From assembly GCA_003245715.1 (NCBI GenBank), contig QKCJ01000060.1:62001-126000 (forward strand): 64,000 nt of DNA, read 5' to 3'. The stretch is from a bacterium. Lineage in GTDB: Bacteria > Planctomycetota > SZUA-567. Numbering within the stretch: the stretch's first letter is position 1; each line of letters opens with the position of its first letter. The notes beneath the pieces are model-generated. The model saw nothing but the letters and a program-made list of their open reading frames with translations, searched no databases and was not told the DNA's origin. Positions 1-8,683 of the stretch are shown here, piece after piece. The translations under genes were made by a program, and so were the position numbers.

Positions 1-1
1 A

Positions 2-742
2 CTTGGGCGTTTTCATGGCGCTAAGGATGCGCGTTTTGCCATTGCCCAGCTTCGCGAGGTTGGCTTTGAGAATATCTCACTTGACCTGATCTTTGCCTGG
101 CCGGGGCAGACGGCTGAGGAATGGCTTGAGGATCTGCAGATGGCGATAAAACTTGATATTCCGCACATCTCCTGTTACGGGCTGAGCTACCCGGAAGGCA
201 CGCCGATTGCCAAGATGCTGGCAAACGGCCGGGTCACACAGGTTGAGGAATCGCTGGAGCGTGATATGTTTGACCGTACTGCCGAGGTGCTGGCAGAAGC
301 GGGACTGGCGCGTTATGAAATAAGCAATTTCGCAAAAGAGGGACATCAGTGCCAGCATAATCTTAATTATTGGCGCGGCGGTACTTATATCGGTATCGGT
401 GCGGGCGCGCATTCGTATGAGGGTAATACCCGTTTTGGCAATTGTCCCGACGTCGGCCTGTATGTCAAGAAGATGAGCAGCGCCGGTACGGCCATTGATT
501 TTATTGACGAGATTTCCCGAGAAGCACGGGCGCGTGAGTGCGCGGTGATCTGGCTGCGGCTGGCCGAGGGGGTGGATAAAGACCTCTTCTGTAACAGCGT
601 CGGTATTGAGCTTGAAGAACTTCTTGCCGAATCGTTGCCGAAACTTCTTGCCGAGGGCTGGCTGGAGTGGCGGGGTAACCGTCTGCGTCTTACCGACAAG
701 GCGATACCTTACGCCGACACGATTCTCTCGGAACTGGTCTGA
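2..742 (+). CDS. hemW: HemW-like radical SAM protein, 3' part only
   Basis: The window opens inside this gene. The frame is open from base 2, upstream of the first ATG at 140, so the 5' end, including the radical-SAM CxxxCxxC motif, lies outside. What is visible matches the HemW/HemN-like family: LDLIFAWPGQT, ISCYGLSYPEGTPIAKM, the YEISNFAKEGHQCQHNLNYW segment and the GIGAGAHSY motif, followed by the C-terminal winged-helix-like part. HemW is established as a heme chaperone often misannotated as coproporphyrinogen III oxidase; which role applies here cannot be told from a fragment. A cupin gene follows 28 bases downstream on the same strand and may be cotranscribed. Confidence 0.9.
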   Translation, partial: LGRFHGAKDARFAIAQLREVGFENISLDLIFAWPGQTAEEWLEDLQMAIKLDIPHISCYGLSYPEGTPIAKMLANGRVTQVEESLERDMFDRTAEVLAEAGLARYEISNFAKEGHQCQHNLNYWRGGTYIGIGAGAHSYEGNTRFGNCPDVGLYVKKMSSAGTAIDFIDEISREARARECAVIWLRLAEGVDKDLFCNSVGIELEELLAESLPKLLAEGWLEWRGNRLRLTDKAIPYADTILSELV

Positions 743-770
743 GTTAGTATTATTAACAGGAAAATTTTTA

Positions 771-1148
771 ATGCCGGATATGAAAGACGGGATTAACCGT
801 CAGGACGTAGCGCCTTACATTACTAAAGACAGTTCAGAGATCCGCGAGTTTATAAACCCGGCAATGACAAAAGACTGCCGCAATCTGAGTCTCGCTGAGG
901 CGACCCTCAAACCCGGTACGTCCACGCAGAAACATATTCATCCCAAGTCAGAGGAGGTTTATTATTTTCTCAGCGGCTCGGGAAGGATGACAATTGGTGA
1001 GCGTGAATTTACGGTAAACACCGGCGACGCGGTTTTCATCGCAGCTGGCGCGGCGCACCAGTGTTTCAACGAATCAGTCGGGGATATGCGGATTTTGTGC
1101 CACTGCGCACCAGCCTACTCACATGAAGACACAACTCTTTGCGACTAG
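771..1148 (+). CDS. Small single-domain cupin protein
   Basis: A 125-aa protein. The start at 771 was chosen because an AACAGGAAAA purine stretch precedes it and the reading frame further upstream overlaps hemW. The two conserved cupin motifs are visible: the first around GTSTQKHIHPKSEEVYYFLSG (metal-binding His and Glu) and the second around GDAVFIAAGAAHQC (His). The fold is a six-stranded beta barrel that usually binds a divalent metal; substrates vary too widely to assign. It follows hemW closely and converges on the GT4 gene, whose stop lies only 14 bases away, with no clear terminator between them. Confidence 0.8.
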   Translation: MPDMKDGINRQDVAPYITKDSSEIREFINPAMTKDCRNLSLAEATLKPGTSTQKHIHPKSEEVYYFLSGSGRMTIGEREFTVNTGDAVFIAAGAAHQCFNESVGDMRILCHCAPAYSHEDTTLCD

Positions 1149-1162
1149 CGAAAGACTCTAGT

Positions 1163-2341
1163 TCAACGCAGGACAGACTGTGCGGATTTGTTGTAGACCG
1201 TCAGGCATTGTTCGGCAACTGAGTCCCACGAGAAAGCCGTCTCGACGGCAACCCGACCGTTTCGACCCATCCAGCGTGCCTGGTCATCCTCAGAGAGCAG
1301 CAGGTTCACTGAATCGGCAATACTTCCCTCACTGCAGCGCAGGCCATTGACCTTGTTATAGATAAACTCCGCCGCCGCGCCGTCACCGCTGACAACAATC
1401 GGTTTGCCCGCCGCCCAGGCTGAGAGAGCAACCACGCCAAACGGGTCATAGCGGTAAGGAATGCAGACAATTGCCGCCGCGTGATAGAGGTGCAGAAGTT
1501 CAAGTGGTGTCGGATTTTCGGTGTAGCGCACGACAGCACCAAACCCGGCCGAATTAAGCTCGCCCTCGATCCGGCCGCGCATCTCGCCACTGCCGGCAAA
1601 GATAAACCGTGCGTCCCGGCAACTCGGGCTGATCTTGGCAATCGCCGCCGACATCAGATCCGCACCTTTGCGGAAGTTGAGCGCCCCGACATAAAGCACG
1701 ATTTTCGCACCCTGCGGAAAGTCATAACGGGCCAGAATGTCGGCCGTTTCGATTTTGTTGTTATCAAAATTATTGAGGTCAATCCCGTGATAGATCACAG
1801 AAACCTTCCATTCCGGGCAGCGGTAGAGAAGTTCAATCTGGCGGCGGATTTCGTAGCTGATGACAATTACCGAATCAGCAGTCTGCGTCGCCGTCGCTTC
1901 AAGGTCGGCAATCATCCGCGGCTCACCACCTTCTGGCCAGGCTCCCGAGCGCCCCCACTCCGTAGTATGGAAGGTCGCAACAAAGTGCAGGTTTGAGTCT
2001 TCCTCACGGATTTTGCAACCGGCCTCAAAGGTTAGCCAGTCATGGCAGTGGATAACGTTAAAGCCGCCGATCTGTTTGTGCACCTCGTTGTAATAATAAT
2101 AAAGGGACTTGTTGAATTCCGAGACTTCATTGAGAAAATTCTGGCTGCGACTCCACGGGCAACGGTGGTAGAAGACACCGTTAATCAGGTCCTCAAGCGC
2201 CTGTTGCGGTCCTTGCCGGGTGAAGATATGAACCTGATGCCCCTCGCGCGCGAGAGCCTCGGCAAGCTCGGTCGTATGCGTGGCGATCCCGCTGATCTGC
2301 AGCGAGTATCTTGTTTCCCAGGAGAAAATTGCAATCTTCAT
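1163..2341 (-). CDS. Glycosyltransferase family 4 (GT-B fold)
   Basis: A 392-aa protein starting MKIAIFSWETRYSLQISGIATHTTELAEAL, the N-terminal glycine-rich acceptor loop typical of GT4/glycogen-synthase-like enzymes. The C-terminal Rossmann domain shows VLYVGALNFRKGADL and the nucleotide-sugar site PYRYDPFGVVALSAWAAGKPIVVS, where the E of the usual EPFG is replaced by D. It should transfer a hexose from a nucleotide sugar to a glycan or lipid acceptor on the cytoplasmic face. It is the last gene of a co-directional minus-strand set (lptB, tag, aminotransferase, GT2, GT4), with a 48-base gap after the GT2 gene, which supports a role in envelope polysaccharide or LPS synthesis. Confidence 0.85.
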   Translation of the reverse strand: MKIAIFSWETRYSLQISGIATHTTELAEALAREGHQVHIFTRQGPQQALEDLINGVFYHRCPWSRSQNFLNEVSEFNKSLYYYYNEVHKQIGGFNVIHCHDWLTFEAGCKIREEDSNLHFVATFHTTEWGRSGAWPEGGEPRMIADLEATATQTADSVIVISYEIRRQIELLYRCPEWKVSVIYHGIDLNNFDNNKIETADILARYDFPQGAKIVLYVGALNFRKGADLMSAAIAKISPSCRDARFIFAGSGEMRGRIEGELNSAGFGAVVRYTENPTPLELLHLYHAAAIVCIPYRYDPFGVVALSAWAAGKPIVVSGDGAAAEFIYNKVNGLRCSEGSIADSVNLLLSEDDQARWMGRNGRVAVETAFSWDSVAEQCLTVYNKSAQSVLR

Positions 2342-2389
2342 TTTTAAATCCCCAGTGCACTTGTAAAGCCAAAGTCCGGCAATTATAAA

Positions 2390-3175
2390 TCAGAGCGGCC
2401 ATATTTTGCAACGTAAAATTCTCAGTGCGTACTTGCTGCCCAGCGCCAGAAATCTCAGCCAGCTCTGGAAGGATTTTGACTCCCCCTCATCCTCATCTCG
2501 GTCACGGAAGAGAAAACCCGTCTCGAGAATCTTCAGTCCGCGCTTTTCCATGTTGGCGACAAGCTCGATAAAATACTCCCCATAACCAGTCGGAGAAAAG
2601 AGCGCCGCGTCAAGACAGCTCCGGCGCATCACCATAAAGCCGCTGTCGATATCCTTGGTCTTGCAGCCAAGAACCACCCGCGCCATACCGGTAATCAGCT
2701 TGCTCGCAATCACCCGCACCGCGTCGCGCTCATCCGTGCCTTCTCCGACAAAACGCGAACCGATAACCGCGTCGTATTCTGAAAGTTTGTTTATCATCTC
2801 CGGCACCATCTCAACCGGCATACAGCCATCTGCGTCCATCCAGCAGATGATATCGCCTGTACTTTCAATTATCCCGCGCATATACGCCGAGCCAAGCCCG
2901 CGCATTTTCGTACGCCTGATAACTTTAACCCGGTTATCATTAATACTCCTGATAAGCTCCGCCGTGCCGTCTGGTGAGTTGTCATCAACAACAATAACTT
3001 CAAGCGGGTTATTGATCGTCGCAAGGATTTTGCTGATAAGCGGGCAGATCGTCTCTTTCTCATTATATGTTGCCAGAAGAAAGCTGACCTTGCGTCCGGC
3101 TGGATTGCTGAAAGCACCATCTGCTGTTGCGGCATTGTCTGCGTTTGAGGTGTTGGTGTTATTATTTTCCGGCAT
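2390..3175 (-). CDS. Glycosyltransferase family 2, polyprenol-phosphate mannosyltransferase-like
   Basis: A 261-aa GT-A enzyme. Visible motifs are SFLLATYNEKETI, VIVVDDNSPDGTAELI (nucleotide binding), IICWMDADGCMP (DxD-like) and the KTKDIDSGFMVMRR segment typical of dolichol/polyprenol-phosphate sugar transferases. It lacks C-terminal membrane spans, so it resembles the soluble DPM1 type. The N-terminus has about 25 extra polar residues rich in Asn and Ala. The start overlaps the end of the upstream aminotransferase gene by 14 bases, implying translational coupling. The likely product is a lipid-linked sugar for envelope glycans; sugar identity is not determinable. Confidence 0.85.
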   Translation of the reverse strand: MPENNNTNTSNADNAATADGAFSNPAGRKVSFLLATYNEKETICPLISKILATINNPLEVIVVDDNSPDGTAELIRSINDNRVKVIRRTKMRGLGSAYMRGIIESTGDIICWMDADGCMPVEMVPEMINKLSEYDAVIGSRFVGEGTDERDAVRVIASKLITGMARVVLGCKTKDIDSGFMVMRRSCLDAALFSPTGYGEYFIELVANMEKRGLKILETGFLFRDRDEDEGESKSFQSWLRFLALGSKYALRILRCKIWPL

Positions 3176-4325
3176 TAGCGATAATTTCCTTTAGTTCCCT
3201 GCAAACCTCATCAACCTGCTCCTCGGTAAGAGCCAGCCCTGAAGGCAGATAGAATCCATAACGGTACGCGCTGTCAGTATACGGGCAGCCGCCTTCGGGT
3301 GTCTCCACCAGATAACGCATCGACGGCTGTGCGTGCAGTCCCATGAAGAACGGACGCGTGCCGATTTTTTTCTCTTTAAGTTTCTGCATCGCCACTTCCG
3401 CCGTCAGACCGAGTTTCCTGTCAAGCTCAAGAGCGACCATCCAGTGTACCGGCCTTGCCCATTCGCGGATCGGTTGCAGGCGCAATTCACTGACCTCACC
3501 CAGCCTGTTTTTGTACCATTCGGCAATCTGGCGCTTCTTGGCAACAAGCTCGTAAATCCTTTCGACCTGCGCAACGCCGACCGCTGCCTGCAGATTAGAC
3601 ATCCTGAAATTGTAACCGATATCCTCGTGGCGGAAGCGCTCTTCTTTGCCAAAGCATAAGTTGCGGTATGAGCGTGCGCGTTCGGCAATCTCAGGGTCGT
3701 CAGTAACAACCATCCCGCCCTCGCCGGTAGAGATTATTTTATTGGCATAAAACGAGAATGATGAAATCTCGCCAAATGAGCCGCACTTCTTCCAGACTGT
3801 CGCGCCAGGTTCTGCCGCCAGATATTCCGAGCAGTACTCCGCACCGTGAACCTCCGCCGCGTCCTCAACGATTTTGACCCGGTACTTGTCGCAGATTTTC
3901 AGAATCGGATCCATCTCAACGGGGTGGCCATAGATATGCACCGGCATCACCGCCGCCGTATGCTCGTCTCCCCGCTCGACAATCCGGCAGGTCTGCGCCA
4001 CATCCATACACCAGGTCTCCGGGTCCATGTCAACCAGACAAGGCACCGCGCCAAGACGAATTGCCGCAATTGCACATGACGCAATTGTAAAGCTCGGCAT
4101 CACCACCCGCTGCCCCGGACGAATTCCGGCAGCGTATAACGCTACCTCAAGCGAGGCCGTGCCATTAATGACCGCCACGCCATACTTGCGTCCGCAGAAC
4201 TCGGCAAACATCTCTTCAAATTTGCTGACAAACGGCCCCTCCGAAGAGATCCAGCCCGTGTCGATACATTCAGCAAGATATTTTTTTTCATTACCATCAA
4301 GCAACGGTTCATTGACCGGTATCAT
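3162..4325 (-). CDS. DegT/DnrJ/EryC1/StrS-type PLP sugar aminotransferase
   Basis: A 387-aa protein beginning MIPVNEPLLDGNEKKYLAECIDTGWIS, the classic N-terminus of the ArnB/PseC/DesV family. Further features are AVINGTASLEVAL (phosphate loop), VEDAAEVHGAEY (PLP ring Asp), FGEISSFSFYANKIISTGEGG with the Schiff-base Lys in YANKIIS, and a C-terminal GFYLPSGLALTEEQ. The family transaminates keto-sugar nucleotides to amino sugars. Placed with two glycosyltransferases and LptB, it probably supplies an amino sugar for LPS or a surface glycan. It could also be a dehydratase-type family member, but the retained Lys argues for an aminotransferase. Confidence 0.9.
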   Translation of the reverse strand: MIPVNEPLLDGNEKKYLAECIDTGWISSEGPFVSKFEEMFAEFCGRKYGVAVINGTASLEVALYAAGIRPGQRVVMPSFTIASCAIAAIRLGAVPCLVDMDPETWCMDVAQTCRIVERGDEHTAAVMPVHIYGHPVEMDPILKICDKYRVKIVEDAAEVHGAEYCSEYLAAEPGATVWKKCGSFGEISSFSFYANKIISTGEGGMVVTDDPEIAERARSYRNLCFGKEERFRHEDIGYNFRMSNLQAAVGVAQVERIYELVAKKRQIAEWYKNRLGEVSELRLQPIREWARPVHWMVALELDRKLGLTAEVAMQKLKEKKIGTRPFFMGLHAQPSMRYLVETPEGGCPYTDSAYRYGFYLPSGLALTEEQVDEVCRELKEIIANAGK

Positions 4326-4377
4326 AGAAATTTTCCTGTTACTTTTTTTGTTTTACTTTACTATTCTTATGTGGCAC

Positions 4378-4965
4378 TCAGGCTTTGAAGCATCCCTTCA
4401 TGTGGTCATCAATCATGCCGATGGCCTGAAGGTAGGAGTAGACAATAACCGGCCCGCAGTAAATGAACCCGCGCTTTTTCAGGTCCTTGCTGATCGTTTC
4501 AGACAGGCTGCTCTTTGCCGGGATATCCCGCCATGAGCTGTAGCGGTTGACCAGCATGTTACCGTTGGTAAAGCCCCAGATATATCTGTCAAAAGAGCCG
4601 AACTCTTTCTGTATTTCAATAAAGGCCAGCGCATTTTTCTTTGCTGCGTCTATTTTTCTGCGGCTGCGGATAATGCCTTCATCCGCCATCAGTTTCTCTG
4701 TCTGCTTCTGACTCAGGCGGGAAATCTTTCTGATGTCCCAGTTGAAGAAAGCCTTGCGGAAGTTTTCGCGTTTTTTCAGAATCGTCAGCCAGGACAAACC
4801 CGCCTGAAAACCTTCAAGTATCAGCAGCTCAAAGAGCTTGCTGTCATCATGCTCGACAACACCCCATTCATTATCATGATAATCGCGGTAGATCTCGTCA
4901 CTGCCAACCCAACCGCAGCGGCGCGGCTTGTCCTCAGTCAGGCCGCCATCGATAGTCTTAAGCAT
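4378..4965 (-). CDS. tag: DNA-3-methyladenine glycosylase I
   Basis: A 195-aa protein. The N-terminal RCGWVGSDEIYRDYHDNEWGV is the Tag signature, including the Cys of the zinc site and the YHDxEWG block. The body has FELLILEGFQAGLSWLTILKKRENFRKAFFNWD, and the C-terminus has FIYCGPVIVYSYLQAIGMIDDHMKGC with further zinc ligands. It excises 3-methyladenine from alkylated DNA. Its start lies 3 bases after the lptB stop, so it is probably cotranscribed with lptB despite the unrelated function. Confidence 0.93.
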   Translation of the reverse strand: MLKTIDGGLTEDKPRRCGWVGSDEIYRDYHDNEWGVVEHDDSKLFELLILEGFQAGLSWLTILKKRENFRKAFFNWDIRKISRLSQKQTEKLMADEGIIRSRRKIDAAKKNALAFIEIQKEFGSFDRYIWGFTNGNMLVNRYSSWRDIPAKSSLSETISKDLKKRGFIYCGPVIVYSYLQAIGMIDDHMKGCFKA

Positions 4966-4968
4966 CCT

Positions 4969-5988
4969 CTACTCTTTATCAGCCGGCTGGTCTTTGGTTT
5001 CCTGCTCGGGTTTGCTCTGAGGCTGCGGCACTGGCGTCTCGTCGTTCTTTTTGGCAGCCGGAGAGACAAAACCGTCTTTCGGGTTGACCGTCTTTGCCAG
5101 CTGCGCGCGGCTCTTGCGTTCAGTCTCGTAGAAGTCATTGGAAACCTTGCGGCGGTGTTCGGCTTCTTCAAGGCGGATAATACGCGTTGTCCGGCCGATT
5201 CGGGGTGCGCTGCTCTTTTCCGTTTTATCGGCAATCTGTTTGCGCAGACGCTGGAAGGCTTCGCCGAATTCATCAAACTTGTCACCAAGGTACAGACGCT
5301 GCGCCTGCTTGTCATTAATCAGATCCTCAGGCGTACCGTGCTTGAGTACCCGGCCGTCATGAATGATGTAAACGCGGTCGGCAATGGTGAAGGTCTCAAA
5401 AACGTTGTGGTCGGTAATCAGAATGCTCATGCCACGCACGCGCAGGCTTGAGATGATCTTCTGGATGTCGGCACAGGCTTTAGGGTCAACGCCGGAGAAC
5501 GGCTCGTCCAGCATCAGAATCGCCGGATTGGTTACAAGCGCGCGGGCAATCTCAAGACGGCGGCGTTCACCACCAGACAGTGTAGACGCCAGTGATTGTG
5601 CCACCCGTGAAAGGCCAAGGTCAGCCAGAAGCTCGGAGAGACGCTGGTTGCGGTCAGCCTTTGAAATATTCTGCGTCTCAAGGATTGCCATGATGTTTTC
5701 CTCAACTGTCAGGTTGCGGAAGATACTCGGTTCCTGTGAGAGGTATCCCATCCCGCGCCGGGCGCGCTGGAACATCGGCAACTGTGAGACGTCCTCACCC
5801 GAACACTTCACATCACCCGCCTCAGACTTTATCATTCCCATAACCATACGGAAAGTCGTCGTCTTACCCGCACCGTTAGGGCCAAGCAAGCCGACAATTT
5901 CGGCATGACCGACGTGGAAGTCAACCCCGTCAACAACCCTACGTCCCGAATAAGTCTTCTGTAATCCGCGAACTTCCAGAAGCGGCAT
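4969..5988 (-). CDS. lptB: LPS export ABC transporter ATP-binding protein with long C-terminal tail
   Basis: A 339-aa protein. The start at 5988 (MPLLEVRGLQKTY) has an AGGAG ribosome site 6 bases upstream; the frame extends further but without support. Motifs: Walker A GPNGAGKTT, signature LSGGERRRLEIARAL, Walker B ILMLDEPFSGVD, switch His in LITDHNVFET. LptB powers LPS extraction from the inner membrane with LptFG. The family is usually about 240 residues; here about 95 residues follow QRLYLGDKFDEFGEAF, charged and rich in K, E, P and Q, probably disordered. It is first in a minus-strand gene set with tag, an aminotransferase and two glycosyltransferases. A hairpin element shared with the gcvT leader sits 18 bases upstream of the start. 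Confidence 0.9.
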   Translation of the reverse strand: MPLLEVRGLQKTYSGRRVVDGVDFHVGHAEIVGLLGPNGAGKTTTFRMVMGMIKSEAGDVKCSGEDVSQLPMFQRARRGMGYLSQEPSIFRNLTVEENIMAILETQNISKADRNQRLSELLADLGLSRVAQSLASTLSGGERRRLEIARALVTNPAILMLDEPFSGVDPKACADIQKIISSLRVRGMSILITDHNVFETFTIADRVYIIHDGRVLKHGTPEDLINDKQAQRLYLGDKFDEFGEAFQRLRKQIADKTEKSSAPRIGRTTRIIRLEEAEHRRKVSNDFYETERKSRAQLAKTVNPKDGFVSPAAKKNDETPVPQPQSKPEQETKDQPADKE

Positions 5989-6006
5989 GGCATTTCTCCT
6001 TTTTTT

Positions 6007-6066
6007 ATTCCCGCGGTGCCGGCTGATATCCCTATCAGGCCGCACCGTCGCGTGGACAGAGATGAA
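6007..6066 (-). repeat. Hairpin-forming intergenic element, copy 1 (lptB leader)
   Basis: On the minus strand this begins with TCATCTCTGTCC, folds through GGTGC/GCACC and CTGATA-GGGA-TATCAG stems, and ends GCACCGCGGGAAT, 18 bases before the lptB start. The 12-mer GGACAGAGATGA and the 13-mer ATTCCCGCGGTGC (plus-strand reading) are identical in the copy upstream of gcvT at 60438-60496. It is either a dispersed palindromic repeat or a cis-acting leader RNA. Confidence 0.65.
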
Positions 6067-6511
6067 AAGTAATTTCACTCACCCCTAATTTTTATTTTTT
6101 TTCCGCTGTGCACCCCAAACCTAACGCCTGTCTGCACCGCCGTATGAACCTGCCTGAACAGTTCCAGTACTGTAATTCCTCAAGCGTCTATGCCAAACTA
6201 ACAGCCTTCAAAAATGCCAGATAATACTGACCAAATCCCGGCTAGTCTCAGGCATAACAATTCAAGAAAGATTTTATCCATCTTCACCGTATATTAAAAG
6301 GGTTTTTACGCTAAATAGAAAAAAACCACCGCTTTAAACAGAATTTTACGCCAGTTTAACCTGATAAGCCCAAATATCTTACAGTAATGTCAGAAAATAT
6401 TCTTACATGAATATGTGTAAAAAGTGTTTGACAGATATGTGTTCTGCGGTATCACCAGTAATCGTGCAGTATGTTTGGCATTTTTACAGGGAAGAATAGA
6501 GGTTAATTATT
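6067..6511. other. Intergenic stretch without a recognisable gene
   Basis: About 445 AT-rich bases between divergent lptB and the tail-fibre-like gene. I see no credible reading frame and no RNA gene. The only supported signal is a candidate promoter at 6428-6455 for the rightward genes. Confidence 0.5.
6428..6455 (+). promoter_or_regulatory. Candidate sigma-70 promoter for the tail-fibre-like genes
   Basis: A perfect -35 TTGACA at 6428-6433, a 16-base spacer and a weak -10 TATCAC at 6450-6455. It would start transcription about 50 bases before the ATG at 6512. The poor -10 keeps confidence low. Confidence 0.35.
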
Positions 6512-7327
6512 ATGGCTGATAAAGCAATACTGCCCGGTGATGAGATAAACTCTCTGGGTATTGACGAAGATGGTTCACGCTGGAGCAGTCTGGCGGTGGA
6601 GGAGGTGGTTATTACCGGCGAGGTCAGTAATGGTGCGGGTGCGGCGGTAAGTATCGCGGCAATTTCCCAAGCGCTTGCGCTTATTTCCACCTCCGGCAGC
6701 GGGGCTTTGTTTCTTGCTGATGACGGGTTGTATCATGAGGTCTCGTCAGGGGATACTTCCGGGTCGGCGACAGTCGGTACAGGTGTAATGTATAAGGCTG
6801 ATTATGACAATGATGAAGACGGCGTGGTTAATATGGCTGCGCTGGCTCTGGTCTGTGAGGCAATTGAGGGTGTAACACAGGCTGGGGCAAATATGTATTA
6901 CGGCACAGATACCTCCGGCAGCGCGGGTTTTTTCTCTCTGCCTGAGGTGTCTGTTTCTACTGAAGGCAGTTCCGGGATTCCTGAGCATGACCATAACGAT
7001 CTGTATTACAGTGAAGACGAGATAGATTCGTTCCTACTGCTGAAATCTGACACCGACCATAATCATGATACAAATTATGATACGCTAGGCAGTGCCGCAC
7101 TGGTGGAGGATACCTTGAATGCTCACCTTGGGGTCGATAATCCGCACGGCTTGACAGCGCTGAGTCTTAGCGCTCTTGAGATGGTTGAGGTGACGGCACT
7201 TCCCTCAACCTCCGCGGCGGTGGCGAATGTTATCTACGCCCGTAACGCCCTTGGCGACTGGTCGGACAGCAGTGACGGATTTTACAAGCTGATGGGTTCA
7301 ACGTTTGTTGAAGTGGGAGGTGCGTGA
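6512..7327 (+). CDS. Phage tail-fibre-like protein
   Basis: A 271-aa protein with AGAGG 9 bases before the ATG. It is acidic and rich in Ser, Gly and Asp, with no signal peptide or membrane span. The segment HDHNDLYYSEDEIDSFLLLKSD, followed by DHNHDTNYDTL, matches the HDHDDRYYT-type repeat of phage tail fibres, in which paired His residues often bind metal in trimeric stalks. The C-terminus ALGDWSDSSDGFYKLMGSTFVEVGGA also resembles tail-protein ends. The stop overlaps the start of the next gene (TGATG). No capsid, terminase or tail-tube genes are near, so it is either a cellular adhesin-like use of a fibre module or a remnant. Confidence 0.6.
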   Translation: MADKAILPGDEINSLGIDEDGSRWSSLAVEEVVITGEVSNGAGAAVSIAAISQALALISTSGSGALFLADDGLYHEVSSGDTSGSATVGTGVMYKADYDNDEDGVVNMAALALVCEAIEGVTQAGANMYYGTDTSGSAGFFSLPEVSVSTEGSSGIPEHDHNDLYYSEDEIDSFLLLKSDTDHNHDTNYDTLGSAALVEDTLNAHLGVDNPHGLTALSLSALEMVEVTALPSTSAAVANVIYARNALGDWSDSSDGFYKLMGSTFVEVGGA

Positions 7328-8475
7328 TGGCTGTGAAATTTGAAAGCGCGGTTATTGACGGACAGCCGGTTGTGCGCCGGGTCGGGATGGTAAGCTCAAG
7401 CCTCTATGACCAGCAGACAACTTTGCTCCTTTCGCGTCTACTCAAGGATGCAGGGGCGGATATAACTTCTGGCAATATGAAAGCCTGGACCTTTACCGAC
7501 ACCGATGGAGTGAGTATCACCAGTGGGGAGATTACTGGTGGAGTGCTCAAGAATACTCAGGCAGAAGGCACCGCCGCAACTTCTGCAGGAAGTTTATTAC
7601 CGGTATTCGCTTCGGCAGACAATGATGGCGATGGTCACAGTTATACGACATCTGACGGGTATAATATTGCAAGTACAGACGCAGGCTATACTTCTCTTTA
7701 TGGCGGTTTTAACGGCGTGACTGACAGCACATCTAGCGGAAATTATTACCTTGGCTGGGAGTCTTCTTCTGGAAGCATAACCATACTTTTCCCGTCAACG
7801 CAGACCATCAGCGGGTATAAGGGCTACACCTATGTCAGCGGATCGTATTATCCGACTCGCGGCTGGGGTACATGGACAGCGTACGGAACAACTGACGGTG
7901 GCGAAACATGGTTTGAGATCGAATCACGAACAGGTTTTAGTTCATGGCCTTCCAGTGCCAGCGGTTATGAATTTACCTTCTCTTCAAATCAGACCATCAA
8001 CGGTATCAGGTTTGATGTTGACTCAAACGCGGGAGGAAGTGGAACGTACTTGACCGAATTGCAGATAATCGGTGCCGGAACATCAGCTACGGAAGGCGCG
8101 GCAAACCAGCTTGAGGCTATTATTGATCCGGTTAAGTTTGATACTGCGCAGGATTATGGCAGGTTTATTCTGGTTGCACAGAATACTGACATCGAGGATG
8201 GCGAGGTGACACTGGCGGCGGCGGATTCTGACCTGACGGTTTATTATAACGAGGACGGCTCAACAAATTACAGCAGCGCCCTCACACTTGAGTCAGCCGA
8301 AGCACTTGGCAATGACACCAATCTATGGCAACTCGTCTGCAACGAGATTGCTTTTGCCGCCGGCACACAGGCCAGTTTCAGAATTATATCCAATGCTGAC
8401 AGCGAAGGGGTTTTCCCGAATCTTGAGGTTACCGGCTTTGCTATGCTGCCGCGGGTTGATGAAAATGATAGTTGA
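7327..8475 (+). CDS. Tail-fibre-associated protein with discoidin-like domain
   Basis: A 382-aa protein. The ATG at 7327 was preferred to the GTG one codon earlier because GGGAGG lies 6 bases upstream and the ATG overlaps the preceding TGA. The N-terminal 60 residues have no recognised fold. The segment from about residue 130 to 255 (GYKGYTYVSGSYYPTRGWG, WTAYGTTDGGETWFEIE, GIRFDVDSNAGGSGTYLTELQIIG) has the jelly-roll pattern of F5/8 type C (discoidin) carbohydrate-binding modules. The C-terminal 120 residues look like another beta domain. No signal peptide. Overlap with the preceding gene suggests the two products act together, perhaps as a glycan-binding fibre. Confidence 0.55.
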   Translation: MAVKFESAVIDGQPVVRRVGMVSSSLYDQQTTLLLSRLLKDAGADITSGNMKAWTFTDTDGVSITSGEITGGVLKNTQAEGTAATSAGSLLPVFASADNDGDGHSYTTSDGYNIASTDAGYTSLYGGFNGVTDSTSSGNYYLGWESSSGSITILFPSTQTISGYKGYTYVSGSYYPTRGWGTWTAYGTTDGGETWFEIESRTGFSSWPSSASGYEFTFSSNQTINGIRFDVDSNAGGSGTYLTELQIIGAGTSATEGAANQLEAIIDPVKFDTAQDYGRFILVAQNTDIEDGEVTLAAADSDLTVYYNEDGSTNYSSALTLESAEALGNDTNLWQLVCNEIAFAAGTQASFRIISNADSEGVFPNLEVTGFAMLPRVDENDS

Positions 8476-8683
8476 GCCGCAATTATCAATTAAGATCCAC
8501 AGATACCCGTGGCAATTTTATAAGCCGTCCCGTTTTGGATAATTGTCCGTTTTTTTGCATAAATAAAACACATTTTAGCAGGAGAACAACGGCCTTCTAA
8601 TTCTATCGTAATAAAATTTTAACAATCTGAGATATAATTATAATATGTTAGAACCATTTTATTATACAAGCGAGGGATAGAAA

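Noticed and set aside
6512-8475. Prophage
   Set aside because: Only tail-fibre-like proteins are present; no integrase, terminase, capsid, lysis gene or attachment repeats are visible.
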